Below are positions 53,715 through 61,178 of a stretch of 64,000 nt of DNA, piece by piece (the first letter of the stretch is position 1; each line of letters opens with the position of its first letter). A model generated the notes under the pieces. That model had not been told where the DNA came from. It saw only the letters and a list, made by a program, of their open reading frames with translations, and ran no database searches. The stretch is from positions 16,658-80,657 of the forward strand of contig JBGVRS010000052.1 in the NCBI GenBank assembly GCA_045128635.1. The letters are read 5' to 3'. This DNA comes from HGM12587 sp045128635. GTDB taxonomy: Bacteria > Bacillota > Clostridia > Lachnospirales > Lachnospiraceae. Position numbers and translations under genes: made by a program.

Positions 53715-54446
53715 ATGGAGAAAAAAGAACTGTTAAAGCTTGCAAGACCTGAGACAAGACCAAAACTGCCGCGTAAAATCCGTTTCATGGCAAGGATTTT
53801 TGGTAGTCAGAAAGTTTTAGAATATATATGGGACTATTACGAAAGGGAATCTGAAAGTCGGACTCCCTTTTATTTTCCGTACATTTATATGAAGGAGTGT
53901 ATGGCGTATTTAAGGCGATATGCGAAAATTCCGAAAAAGCAGATTTGCATGGTTTTGATCGATGATGGTGATTATAAAATTGATTATTTTCTAAGTGAAT
54001 TCTTAGAAGAATTTAATTATCTGACAATCATTACGAACCGGAAAGAATATTTTGAGAATCTGCAGGAGAGGGCATTTCAGGAACTGGGGCTTTTGGTAGA
54101 TCTTGTGCTTCCATGGGAGGAGAAAAATCTGCAAGGAAATATTGTGTGGGATTTTACGGATACGATTCAAAAGGATGACTGTTACCCGAAAGGGAGCATT
54201 TGCTTTCTGCCGCATAAAAAGGAATGGAAGGTAAAAGATTTATTGGAGAGTGCTCTAAACATAACAGCAGTATCCTTAAAATGCATTGAAGCAGGGGGAG
54301 CATGTATTGCACCGGCTTTTGCAGAAAGTCTTTTGGTTCCCTGGGGAATGACGTTTCGAAAGAGCCGCTGTGAGGAGCTAAAACAATGGTGTAAAGAGAA
54401 AAATTTAAAGCTGAAATTAAAGGCAGAAAGCCTTGAAAAACCTTGA
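53715..54446 (+). CDS. Protein of unknown function (243 aa)
   Basis: The 243-residue soluble protein begins MEKKELLKLARPETRPKLPR. It has a basic N-terminus, a segment with alternating hydrophobic strands (QICMVLIDDGDYKIDYFLSEF, YLTIITNRKEYF, GNIVWDFTDTI) that suggests a Rossmann-like fold, and a C-terminal lysine-rich helix. There is no signal peptide or membrane segment and no known motif. GGTGTGGG is a weak binding site. The -35 of the greA promoter overlaps its stop codon. Confidence 0.6.
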   Translation: MEKKELLKLARPETRPKLPRKIRFMARIFGSQKVLEYIWDYYERESESRTPFYFPYIYMKECMAYLRRYAKIPKKQICMVLIDDGDYKIDYFLSEFLEEFNYLTIITNRKEYFENLQERAFQELGLLVDLVLPWEEKNLQGNIVWDFTDTIQKDDCYPKGSICFLPHKKEWKVKDLLESALNITAVSLKCIEAGGACIAPAFAESLLVPWGMTFRKSRCEELKQWCKEKNLKLKLKAESLEKP

Positions 54447-54471
54447 CATTCTGGGGGTTCGCTGATATAAT
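54443..54471 (+). promoter_or_regulatory. Consensus sigma-A promoter of greA-lysS
   Basis: TTGACA at 54443-54448 and TATAAT at 54466-54471 match the consensus exactly, with exactly 17 bases between. The leader to greA is about 95 bases. Confidence 0.8.
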
Positions 54472-54572
54472 ACTAAAATTGTATGCGCAGGGAAATCTTT
54501 TGGTAAAAACGCGCATCTTGTAACGAATAAACATTACTGAAAATAGTTTAGATAAACAGGAAGGTGTTCAAA

Positions 54573-55055
54573 ATGGCAGAAAAGAAAAACATTTTAACTT
54601 ACGAAGGACTTCGTAAACTGGAAGAAGAACTCGAAGACTTAAAAGTAGTTAAGAGAAAAGAGATTTCTCAGAAGATCAAAGAAGCAAGAGAACAGGGCGA
54701 CTTATCTGAAAATGCGGAATACGATGCAGCAAAAGACGAACAGCGTGACATCGAAGCAAGAATCGAACAGATTGAAAAAATCTTAAAGAACGCTGAAGTT
54801 GTTGATGAAGATGAAGTTGATCTTGATAAAATCAGCGTAGGCTGTAAAGTTAAAATTTTAGACGTGGAATTTGACGAAGAAGAAGAATTCAAAATCGTAG
54901 GTTCCTCTGAAGCAAGCAGCTTAAAAGGTAAAATTTCCAATGAATCACCAGTAGGAAAAGCATTACTTGGTGCTGCAGTTGGAGATATCGTAAATGTTGA
55001 AACACAGGCTGGAATCATTCAGTACAAAGTACTTGAAATCCAGAGAGCAAACTAA
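54573..55055 (+). CDS. greA: Transcription elongation factor GreA
   Basis: ATG 54573 (MAEKKNILTYEGLRKLEEEL) follows AGGAAGG; ATG 54564 has poor spacing. The 160-residue protein has the N-terminal coiled coil with the tip acidic residues in GDLSENAEYDAAKDEQ, and the C-terminal FKBP-like domain (VKILDVEFDEEEEF, ISNESPVGKALLGA). GreA rescues backtracked RNA polymerase by promoting cleavage of the transcript 3' end. lysS follows 11 bases later, an arrangement widely seen in Firmicutes. Confidence 0.96.
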   Translation: MAEKKNILTYEGLRKLEEELEDLKVVKRKEISQKIKEAREQGDLSENAEYDAAKDEQRDIEARIEQIEKILKNAEVVDEDEVDLDKISVGCKVKILDVEFDEEEEFKIVGSSEASSLKGKISNESPVGKALLGAAVGDIVNVETQAGIIQYKVLEIQRAN

Positions 55056-55066
55056 AGGAGAAAATA

Positions 55067-56554
55067 ATGGCTGAAGAAAAGAATGTACAGGTACAGGACT
55101 TAAACCAGCTTAGAAAAGTTAGAAGAGAAAAGCTGGCAGACCTGCAGGCAAACGGAAAAGACCCGTTCGTAATTACAAAATTTGACCAGACACATCACAG
55201 CATGGAAATCAAAGATAACTTTGAAGAAATGGAAGGAAAGACTGTAACGATCGCAGGACGTATGATGTCTAAGCGAGTTATGGGTAAAGCATCTTTCTGT
55301 GGAATCCAGGACTTACAGGGAAACATCCAGTCTTACGTAGCACGTGACAGTGTTGGTGAAGAATCATACAAAGATTTCAAGAAAATGGATATCGGTGATA
55401 TCGTAGGTATCACAGGTGAAGTATTCAGAACAAAAATGGGTGAAATCTCCATCCACGCTTCTGAAGTTACATTATTATCAAAGAGCTTACAGATCTTACC
55501 AGAAAAATATCATGGTCTGACAAACACAGATACAAGATATCGTCAGAGATATGTAGACTTAATCATGAATGCGGAAGTTAAGGACACATTTATCAAACGT
55601 TCCAAAATCCTTTCCAGCATTCGTCGTTACTTAGATGGACAGGGATTCTTAGAAGTTGAAACACCAATGCTCGTTGCAAACGCAGGTGGTGCAGCAGCAA
55701 GACCATTCGAAACACATTTCAATGCGTTAGATGAAGATTTCAAACTTCGTATTTCTCTGGAACTTTACTTAAAACGTCTCATCGTAGGCGGACTTGAGAG
55801 AGTTTACGAAATCGGCCGAGTATTTCGTAACGAAGGTCTTGATACAAGACACAATCCGGAATTCACATTGATGGAATTATATCAGGCTTACACAGACTAC
55901 AACGGTATGATGGATTTAACAGAAAACATGTATCGTCACGTAGCACAGGAAGTTCTTGGAACAACAACAATCGTATACAACGGCATTGAAATGGATCTTG
56001 GAAAACCATTTGAAAGAATCACTATGGTAGATGCCGTTAAGAAATACGCAAATGTTGACTGGAACGAAATCCACACATTAGAAGAAGCAAGAGCAGTTGC
56101 AGATGAACACCACATCGAATACGAAGCAAGACATAAGAAAGGTGATATCTTAAACTTATTCTTCGAAGAATATGTAGAACACCACTTAATTCAGCCTACA
56201 TTCGTTATGGATCATCCAATTGAAATTTCTCCATTAACAAAGAAGAAACCGGAAAACCCAGAATATGTAGAACGTTTCGAATTCTTCATGAATGGATGGG
56301 AAATGGCAAATGCTTACTCTGAGTTAAATGACCCAATCGATCAGAGAGAACGTTTCAAAGCGCAGGAAGAAGCACTTGCAGCTGGTGATGAAGAAGCGAA
56401 TACAACAGATGAAGACTTCATGAATGCACTTGAAATCGGTATGGCACCAACAGGCGGTATCGGATTTGGTATTGACCGTATGTGTATGTTATTAACAGAT
56501 TCACAGGCTATTCGTGACGTATTGCTCTTCCCAACTATGAAGAGTCTTCAGTAG
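55067..56554 (+). CDS. lysS: Lysyl-tRNA synthetase (class II)
   Basis: The 495-residue enzyme charges tRNA-Lys. An N-terminal OB domain binds the anticodon (KTVTIAGRMMSKRVMGKASFCGIQD). Class II motif 1 is in ILSSIRRYLDGQGFLEVETPML, motif 2 in YEIGRVFRNEGLDTRHNPEFTLMELYQAY, and motif 3 in GIGFGIDRMCMLLTDSQAIRDVLLFP. Codon use is that of a strongly expressed gene. No terminator directly follows the stop; the plasmid-like element begins within the next 300 bases. Confidence 0.97.
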   Translation: MAEEKNVQVQDLNQLRKVRREKLADLQANGKDPFVITKFDQTHHSMEIKDNFEEMEGKTVTIAGRMMSKRVMGKASFCGIQDLQGNIQSYVARDSVGEESYKDFKKMDIGDIVGITGEVFRTKMGEISIHASEVTLLSKSLQILPEKYHGLTNTDTRYRQRYVDLIMNAEVKDTFIKRSKILSSIRRYLDGQGFLEVETPMLVANAGGAAARPFETHFNALDEDFKLRISLELYLKRLIVGGLERVYEIGRVFRNEGLDTRHNPEFTLMELYQAYTDYNGMMDLTENMYRHVAQEVLGTTTIVYNGIEMDLGKPFERITMVDAVKKYANVDWNEIHTLEEARAVADEHHIEYEARHKKGDILNLFFEEYVEHHLIQPTFVMDHPIEISPLTKKKPENPEYVERFEFFMNGWEMANAYSELNDPIDQRERFKAQEEALAAGDEEANTTDEDFMNALEIGMAPTGGIGFGIDRMCMLLTDSQAIRDVLLFPTMKSLQ

Positions 56555-56596
56555 TTTTTGGTCCAGTCGATAGGCGTTTCAGTCCAATAAAATCTT

Positions 56597-56653
56597 GGAT
56601 TTAGAAGGATTACTACGGATTTACCTTAAATCCCAAGGACTTCTATGGATTTA
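56597..56653 (+). repeat. Helically phased GGATTTA repeats
   Basis: GGATTTA occurs at 56597-56603, 56617-56623 and 56647-56653, spaced 20 and 30 bases. An inverted copy TAAATCC lies at 56627-56633, so 56617-56633 is a 7-bp inverted repeat with a 3-base gap. Related GGATT copies follow near 56699 and 56707. Confidence 0.6.
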
Positions 56654-56786
56654 AAAGTTGCGGTATACATTGTTGCAAAAGATGAAACAATTCTCTATGG
56701 ATTGTTGGATTTTTGTAATAGTATTCGTTTAAAAGTCAATAAAGAAAAATTCTTGAGGAACAGGTTTAAGAATTGAAAGTGCAAAG

Positions 56787-56828
56787 GCACATCGTTTTGG
56801 TAGAAATACCAATGCGATGTGCTTTTTT
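56787..56828 (+). terminator. Nested hairpin terminator before the element genes
   Basis: GCACATCG (56787-56794) pairs with CGATGTGC (56815-56822). Inside it TTGGTA and TACCAA form a second stem with a GAAA loop. TTTTTT follows. It may end lysS readthrough or act as an attenuator for the following genes. Confidence 0.8.
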
Positions 56829-56872
56829 ATTTTCAAAAACATCGCTGATAAATGTAAAGGAGATTAGAGAAA

Positions 56873-57136
56873 ATGAAAAAGAAAAAGAAAGGTAGACCGG
56901 ATCTGGAAAAATATTTGGATGGAAAGGGACGGAAGTTTGTGGATTATGCTCAGGGAGCAAAATTGTATAATCTGCCGTATTGGTCGTTTGTAAGAGTTGC
57001 TAAAGAAGCAGATGCAAATTATCCAATAAGAAAAACAGCCATTGTAGATTTGGATATATTAGAAAATTTTCTCAAGGATCATCCGGAAGTTGTAAAAAGA
57101 TTAGAAGAAACAAGGAGAAGGGAAAATGAAAAGTAG
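56873..57136 (+). CDS. Small excisionase-like DNA-binding protein (DUF6462-like), copy 1
   Basis: The 87-residue basic protein starts MKKKKKGRPDLEKYLDGKGR. The core (FVDYAQGAKLYNLPYWSFVRVAKEA, TAIVDLDILENFLKDH) has the helix-turn-helix outline of MerR/excisionase-like proteins and matches the small family that I recall as DUF6462 in Clostridia mobile elements. AAAGGAG precedes the ATG. It is related to the gene that follows, so the pair probably arose by duplication. Confidence 0.7.
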   Translation: MKKKKKGRPDLEKYLDGKGRKFVDYAQGAKLYNLPYWSFVRVAKEADANYPIRKTAIVDLDILENFLKDHPEVVKRLEETRRRENEK

Positions 57137-57350
57137 GAAAAAGGATATTCCTCAGATGGAAAAAATGGTTCGCGAACGAAGAAAGAAATTTGTTCGATAT
57201 GATGAAGGTGCTCAATTATATTCGATGGGCCTGCATACATTTCAAAATCTAGCAAAAGATGCCGGTGCAATCTATCGAGTAAAAAGAGTTGTTTTGGTGA
57301 ATTTGGATATTATTGATGAGTATTTGGAGGCGTTTCGAGAATATGAGTAA
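57126..57350 (+). CDS. Small excisionase-like DNA-binding protein (DUF6462-like), copy 2
   Basis: The 74-residue protein aligns with the preceding one: FVRYDEGAQLYSMGLHTFQNLAKDAGAIYR and LVNLDIIDEYLEAF correspond to FVDYAQGAKLYNLPYWSFVRVAKEA and IVDLDILENFL. The start overlaps the first copy by 11 bases and the end overlaps parA by 8. Likely autoregulator or excision/transfer control factor; inference from family and position. Confidence 0.7.
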   Translation: MKSRKKDIPQMEKMVRERRKKFVRYDEGAQLYSMGLHTFQNLAKDAGAIYRVKRVVLVNLDIIDEYLEAFREYE

Positions 57351-58122
57351 AGTGATTTCAGTAGTTAACCAAAAAGGTGGAGTTGGTAAAACAACTACTA
57401 CAGTGAATTTAGGGATTGGACTTGCGAGAGCAGGAAAAAAGGTGTTGTTGATTGATGCAGATCCGCAGGGAAGTATGACAGTCAGTCTTGGATATGATGA
57501 GCCGGATGAATTAGATATAACATTGGCATCCATTATGGGAGCAATAATCAATGAAGAAGAAATTCCGGAAGATTATGGAATTATTCACCATCAGGAAGGA
57601 ATTGATTTTCTTCCTGGAAATATTGAATTGTCTGGTCTGGAAGTTTCTTTGGTAAATGTGATGAGTAGAGAGACACTGCTTAGGGGATATATCGAAATGG
57701 TTCGAGATAAGTACGATTATATTTTGATTGATTGTATGTCGTCCCTGGGGATGGTGACAATTAACGCACTCGCAGCTTCTGACTCTGTTGTCATTCCTGT
57801 ACAAGCTGCTTATTTGCCGGTAAAAGGATTACAACAGCTGATTAGAACAATCTTCAAGGTAAAGCGTCAGTTGAATCGTAAACTGAAAATAGAAGGCATT
57901 CTTCTTACGATGGTAGATCTAAGAACGAATCACGCAAAAGACATTGCAGCAAAAGTGAGAGAAGCTTATGGAGCAAATGTAAATATTTTTGAAAGCGTGA
58001 TTCCTTTGTCGATTAGAGCTGCTGAAACGAGTGCTGAGGGGAAAAGTATTTTTGTATATGAACCAAAAGGAAAAGTTTCCAAGGCATATCAAGATATTGC
58101 AGAGGAGGTGCTTAAAGGGTGA
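57343..58122 (+). CDS. parA: ParA-family partition ATPase
   Basis: ATG 57343 (MSKVISVVNQKGGVGKTTTTVN) follows GGAGGCG. The 259-residue ATPase has the deviant Walker A KGGVGKTTT, DADPQGSMTVSLG, the A' aspartate and Walker B DYILIDCMSSLGM. It lacks an N-terminal helix-turn-helix, as in chromosomal-type or ICE ParA (Soj). It should segregate the element DNA together with ParB. The ATGA-like overlap with parB shows coupling. Confidence 0.92.
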   Translation: MSKVISVVNQKGGVGKTTTTVNLGIGLARAGKKVLLIDADPQGSMTVSLGYDEPDELDITLASIMGAIINEEEIPEDYGIIHHQEGIDFLPGNIELSGLEVSLVNVMSRETLLRGYIEMVRDKYDYILIDCMSSLGMVTINALAASDSVVIPVQAAYLPVKGLQQLIRTIFKVKRQLNRKLKIEGILLTMVDLRTNHAKDIAAKVREAYGANVNIFESVIPLSIRAAETSAEGKSIFVYEPKGKVSKAYQDIAEEVLKG

Positions 58123-59021
58123 AGCAGAGGGTAGGTGAAAAAATAAGATTAACATCATTTGATGAATTGATGGGAATTCCGGAAGGCGAAGCATCTGTCG
58201 AAATTGAGCTCAAGAGAATTACTCCATTTCATGATCATCCATTTAAGGTGAAAGATGATGAAAAAATGGAGGAGTTGGTGGAAAGTATTCGTTTGCAGGG
58301 AATTTTGACGCCGGTTTTAGTAAGACCGGATGAAAATGATGGTTACGAAATGATATCGGGCCACCGCAGAATGCATGCAGCACAACGACTTGGGTTTGAG
58401 AATATTCCTGCGATTATAAAAGAAATGACAGATGATGAATCTACAATCGCAATGGTCAATGCGAATATTCAACGAGAAGAATTGCTGCCAAGTGAGCGTG
58501 CATTTGCATATAAGATGAAAATGGAAGCAATGAAGAGACAAGGAAATAGACGAGATTTAACTTCGGACCAAAATGGTCCGAAGTTGGCGGCTAATTATAT
58601 TGGACAGGAATCAGGAGTCTCAGGCTCGCAGGTAAAACGATTTATTCGTTTAACAGAATTAATTCCGGAATTGCTTGATATGGTAGATGAAAAGCGCTTG
58701 GGATTTACTGTAGCAGTGGATATTTCATACATTAGTCAGGAGGTGCAGAAGTGGTTATATGAATACATCAAGGACAATGGAGTAATTAAATCAGAACAAA
58801 TTGCAAAGTTACGAGAACATTTGGAAAATAATACGATAAATCAAGTGGAAATGATTCAGCTTTTGAACGGTAGTTTAAAAGGAAGATATCCATCAAAAAA
58901 AGTGACTTTGTCAGAGAAGAAACTTTATAAATATTTTCCGTCAAATTACTCTTCTTCAGATATGGAAGGTGTGATTTTGACACTTCTGGAAGAATGGAAG
59001 CACAGACAAGTAGGTGAATGA
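58119..59021 (+). CDS. parB: ParB-family partition protein
   Basis: GTG 58119 follows GGAGGTG. The 300-residue protein has the ParB/Srx CTP-binding region (HDHPFKVKDDEKMEELVESIRLQGILTPVLVRP, SGHRRMHAAQRLG, NIQREELLPSERAFAYK), a helix-turn-helix (AANYIGQESGVSGSQVKRFIRLTELIPELLD) and a C-terminal dimerisation part. It should bind a centromere-like site on the element. A perfect 12-bp inverted repeat lies inside its coding sequence. Confidence 0.92.
   Translation: MKQRVGEKIRLTSFDELMGIPEGEASVEIELKRITPFHDHPFKVKDDEKMEELVESIRLQGILTPVLVRPDENDGYEMISGHRRMHAAQRLGFENIPAIIKEMTDDESTIAMVNANIQREELLPSERAFAYKMKMEAMKRQGNRRDLTSDQNGPKLAANYIGQESGVSGSQVKRFIRLTELIPELLDMVDEKRLGFTVAVDISYISQEVQKWLYEYIKDNGVIKSEQIAKLREHLENNTINQVEMIQLLNGSLKGRYPSKKVTLSEKKLYKYFPSNYSSSDMEGVILTLLEEWKHRQVGE
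58559..58585. repeat. Perfect 12-bp inverted repeat inside parB
   Basis: AACTTCGGACCA (58559-58570) and TGGTCCGAAGTT (58574-58585) are separated by AAA. It falls in the linker between the CTP-binding region and the helix-turn-helix, where family proteins vary. It could be a partition site, an operator, or just a strong mRNA hairpin. Confidence 0.75.
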
Positions 59022-59022
59022 A

Positions 59023-60015
59023 ATGAAATTTGATTATTATTATGGTTCCCAGGCAGATCAATTCAATTTTATAAAAATCCCCAAAATAATACTTCTGGAT
59101 AAAACCTTCTCTTCTTTATCAATTCAAGCAAAGATGCTATATGGTGTTTTACTTGATCGTATGGGACTTTCTATGAAAAACGGATGGTATGATAGCGAAA
59201 ATAAAGTATATATCATTTACCAGATAGCGGAAATACAGGAGGACCTAGGGTTTTCTAAGAAAAAGGCGATAGACTATTTAACAGAGTTAGAGGTATTTGG
59301 TCTCGTTGAAAAGAAACGTAGAGGGTTAGGGCTTCCTAGTATTTTATATGTGAAAAGTTTTCTGCAACAGAAAGATGGTGCGTTTGGTCAATTAGAAAGT
59401 AGTGGAAATATTTTTAGAAGTAGCGATATGGGAACTTCTAGAGTTGTCGCTTTTGACACTTCTGGAAGTGCTGATTTGGGAACTTCTGGAAGTGCAGAAT
59501 TGACACCTCAAGAGGTGTCGAAAAGCACACCACTTATTAATAATACTAAAGAGAATAATACTGAAAAGAGTAATTATAAATCGAATCATATCGTATCTGC
59601 GGACGAAAAGAACAGAACTGAAAATAGTGATTTTGATATGAAAAGTGTGAGAGATACCTATGAGGAAATTATCAAAGAGAACATTGATTATGACTATTTG
59701 GTAGCAGTTGAGTGGGTTAAAAAGGATGAAATCGATGAACTGGTAACTCTCATAGTGGACACGGTTTCTTATGATTGCAAAACAGTTCGTATTGGTGGAA
59801 GAGAGGTTCCCTATCCGGAAGTGAAAAGCCGATTTTTGAAATTAACACGCAGTCATATAGAGTACGTGCTTGAATCATTAGGGAAAAATAGTACAAGTAT
59901 CAAAGATACATACAGATATAATCTTACAGCATTGTTTAATGCGCCTGTAACGATGTCAAATTATTATCGTGCGCAGGTAAATCATGATATGTACGGCGTG
60001 AGCAACTTAAGTTAG
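59023..60015 (+). CDS. RepA_N-type replication initiator
   Basis: ATG 59023 follows AGGTGA; GTG 59014 is an alternative. The 330-residue protein has the RepA_N domain at the start (FNFIKIPKIILLDKTFSSLSIQAKMLYGVLLDRMGLSMKNGW, then a winged-helix IYQIAEIQEDLGFSKKKAIDYLTEL). The middle (residues about 125-165) is serine-rich and low complexity, and encodes an 8-residue repeat (DTSGSADL, GTSGSAEL) that reflects DNA iterons. The C-terminal domain (RDTYEEIIKENIDYDYLV onward) resembles the DUF6017 type seen on such Rep proteins. It should start replication of the element. Confidence 0.88.
   Translation: MKFDYYYGSQADQFNFIKIPKIILLDKTFSSLSIQAKMLYGVLLDRMGLSMKNGWYDSENKVYIIYQIAEIQEDLGFSKKKAIDYLTELEVFGLVEKKRRGLGLPSILYVKSFLQQKDGAFGQLESSGNIFRSSDMGTSRVVAFDTSGSADLGTSGSAELTPQEVSKSTPLINNTKENNTEKSNYKSNHIVSADEKNRTENSDFDMKSVRDTYEEIIKENIDYDYLVAVEWVKKDEIDELVTLIVDTVSYDCKTVRIGGREVPYPEVKSRFLKLTRSHIEYVLESLGKNSTSIKDTYRYNLTALFNAPVTMSNYYRAQVNHDMYGVSNLS
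59409..59520 (+). repeat. 24-bp-period iteron array inside the rep gene (candidate origin)
   Basis: Copies begin at 59433 (AACTTCTAGAGTT), 59457 (CACTTCTGGAAGTG) and 59481 (AACTTCTGGAAGTG), exactly 24 bases apart, with a weaker copy at 59409. Each full copy is itself palindromic. An 8-bp inverted repeat GACACCTC/GAGGTGTC follows at 59502-59519. RepA_N plasmids are known to carry their origin within the central part of the rep gene. Confidence 0.7.
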
Positions 60016-60043
60016 GTCTGTTTTGAAACGAAAGGTGAAAGTG

Positions 60044-60310
60044 ATGGATAGAGAATATATGAGAAGTTATTATCGTAGGTTTTATGAAAATCCAAGTGAT
60101 CTTGTTGTCACAGAATCGGATGAATTTAAAGAAAAAAGAGATTTGCGATACAACCTAGAGGACGAACTTACGGAAATGATGGGTGGTACGGGAACAATCA
60201 TGTACAAGAAATTTGACGAATACATTTCGGCGTTTTCGGAAGAAATGGAAGTGATGCGAGAAGAGACATATTTATTAGGAGCCGCAGACAGAGAACAGAT
60301 GCTTAAGTAA
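60044..60310 (+). CDS. Element-encoded protein of unknown function (88 aa)
   Basis: I choose ATG 60044 (MDREYMRSYYRRFYENPSD) with AAAGGTGA upstream; a TTG at 60023 is also possible. The 88-residue charged protein is rich in Glu, Tyr and Met, with likely two helices (YNLEDELTEMMGGTG, DEYISAFSEEMEVMREETYLLG). No known motif. It sits between the rep and relaxase genes, where small accessory transfer proteins are common. Confidence 0.65.
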   Translation: MDREYMRSYYRRFYENPSDLVVTESDEFKEKRDLRYNLEDELTEMMGGTGTIMYKKFDEYISAFSEEMEVMREETYLLGAADREQMLK

Positions 60311-60371
60311 AATATCTTCTCCCCTAATTTGTTATAGGGCAGAATTCAAGGTATGGAGGAGGTGATGTAAA

Positions 60372-61178
60372 ATGGCTGAAATAGCAAAATGGCAATCGAG
60401 GCAGGTATTGCCGATTATCCGTCATAATATGAGACGTTTGTCAGATGGTAATGTGAATGGGAATAAATCAATTCAACCAGAATTAATACAGCAAAATTAC
60501 AGCCTGATCGATCGTGGAAGTACGTGCAATGAAATTAACCAATACAGAAAACAGATTGAAAAAGAGTGCTATAAGTACAATCGTAAAAATTTGATTCATG
60601 CGATAGAAGTTGTAATCCAATGTCCATCGGATTGCCCGGAAGAACAAAGAGAGTTGTTTTATAGAGAATGTTTTGAATATATCTGCAGCACACTTCCCAT
60701 GGGTAAAAGGTGTGTGTTTGTAGCAGAAGTACATCTTGATGAAAAACACTTTTCTCCAACTGGAGAATTGTTATCCAAAGGTCATATTCATATCATGTAT
60801 GTTCCTGCAGTTTGGGATCTAAAACATGAAGAATATGAATTTAAACTATGTGCAGATCAGTTGACAAAAAAATCTTTGCTGAAGGCATTTCATCCGGAAC
60901 TGCAAGAATATCTTACGCAGAAAGGGATACAAGCAACGGTATATTACCCTAAAAGTGGAAATGGAACAGTAATTGGACTGTCTGTGAGCCAGCTAAAAGA
61001 TATTACAGAGAAGACAGGGATTAGGCTCGAATCAACAATTACGACAGATCGATTATCAGAAATTCTTCTGGGAAATACTGAAAAGACACATTGGGGACAT
61101 GCCCCGGAATGGGGAAACTATGATACCTGGGGAAATCAATATAAATCAAGAGACAGGGGGACGGTATATGATAGATAA
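60372..61178 (+). CDS. MobV/Pre-family relaxase (short)
   Basis: The 268-residue protein has the early RHNMRR and NYSLIDRGS segments, and the metal-binding HLDEKHFSPTGELLSKGHIHIMYVPA, an expanded form of the HxDExxPHxH motif of MobV plasmid recombination/mobilisation enzymes. It should nick the element at oriT for transfer. It is shorter than usual MobV proteins (400 or more), lacking most of the C-terminal coiled coil. GGAGGAGGTGATG precedes the ATG. The end overlaps the coupling protein gene by 11 bases. Confidence 0.78.
   Translation: MAEIAKWQSRQVLPIIRHNMRRLSDGNVNGNKSIQPELIQQNYSLIDRGSTCNEINQYRKQIEKECYKYNRKNLIHAIEVVIQCPSDCPEEQRELFYRECFEYICSTLPMGKRCVFVAEVHLDEKHFSPTGELLSKGHIHIMYVPAVWDLKHEEYEFKLCADQLTKKSLLKAFHPELQEYLTQKGIQATVYYPKSGNGTVIGLSVSQLKDITEKTGIRLESTITTDRLSEILLGNTEKTHWGHAPEWGNYDTWGNQYKSRDRGTVYDR

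Larger units (their letters stand above)
56555..56872 (+). other. Non-coding junction between lysS and the mobile element
   Basis: No convincing gene is present here. The stretch contains phased GGATTTA repeats (56597-56653), a nested hairpin terminator (56787-56828) and the ribosome binding site of the first element gene. It is the most likely place for the left boundary of the integrated element, but no duplicated attachment site can be confirmed without the other end. Confidence 0.5.

Noticed and set aside
60311..60371. CCCTAA/TTATAGGG imperfect repeat as the oriT of the MobV relaxase
   Set aside because: The arms are short and bulged, and no MobV-type nic sequence is recognisable, so I do not list it.
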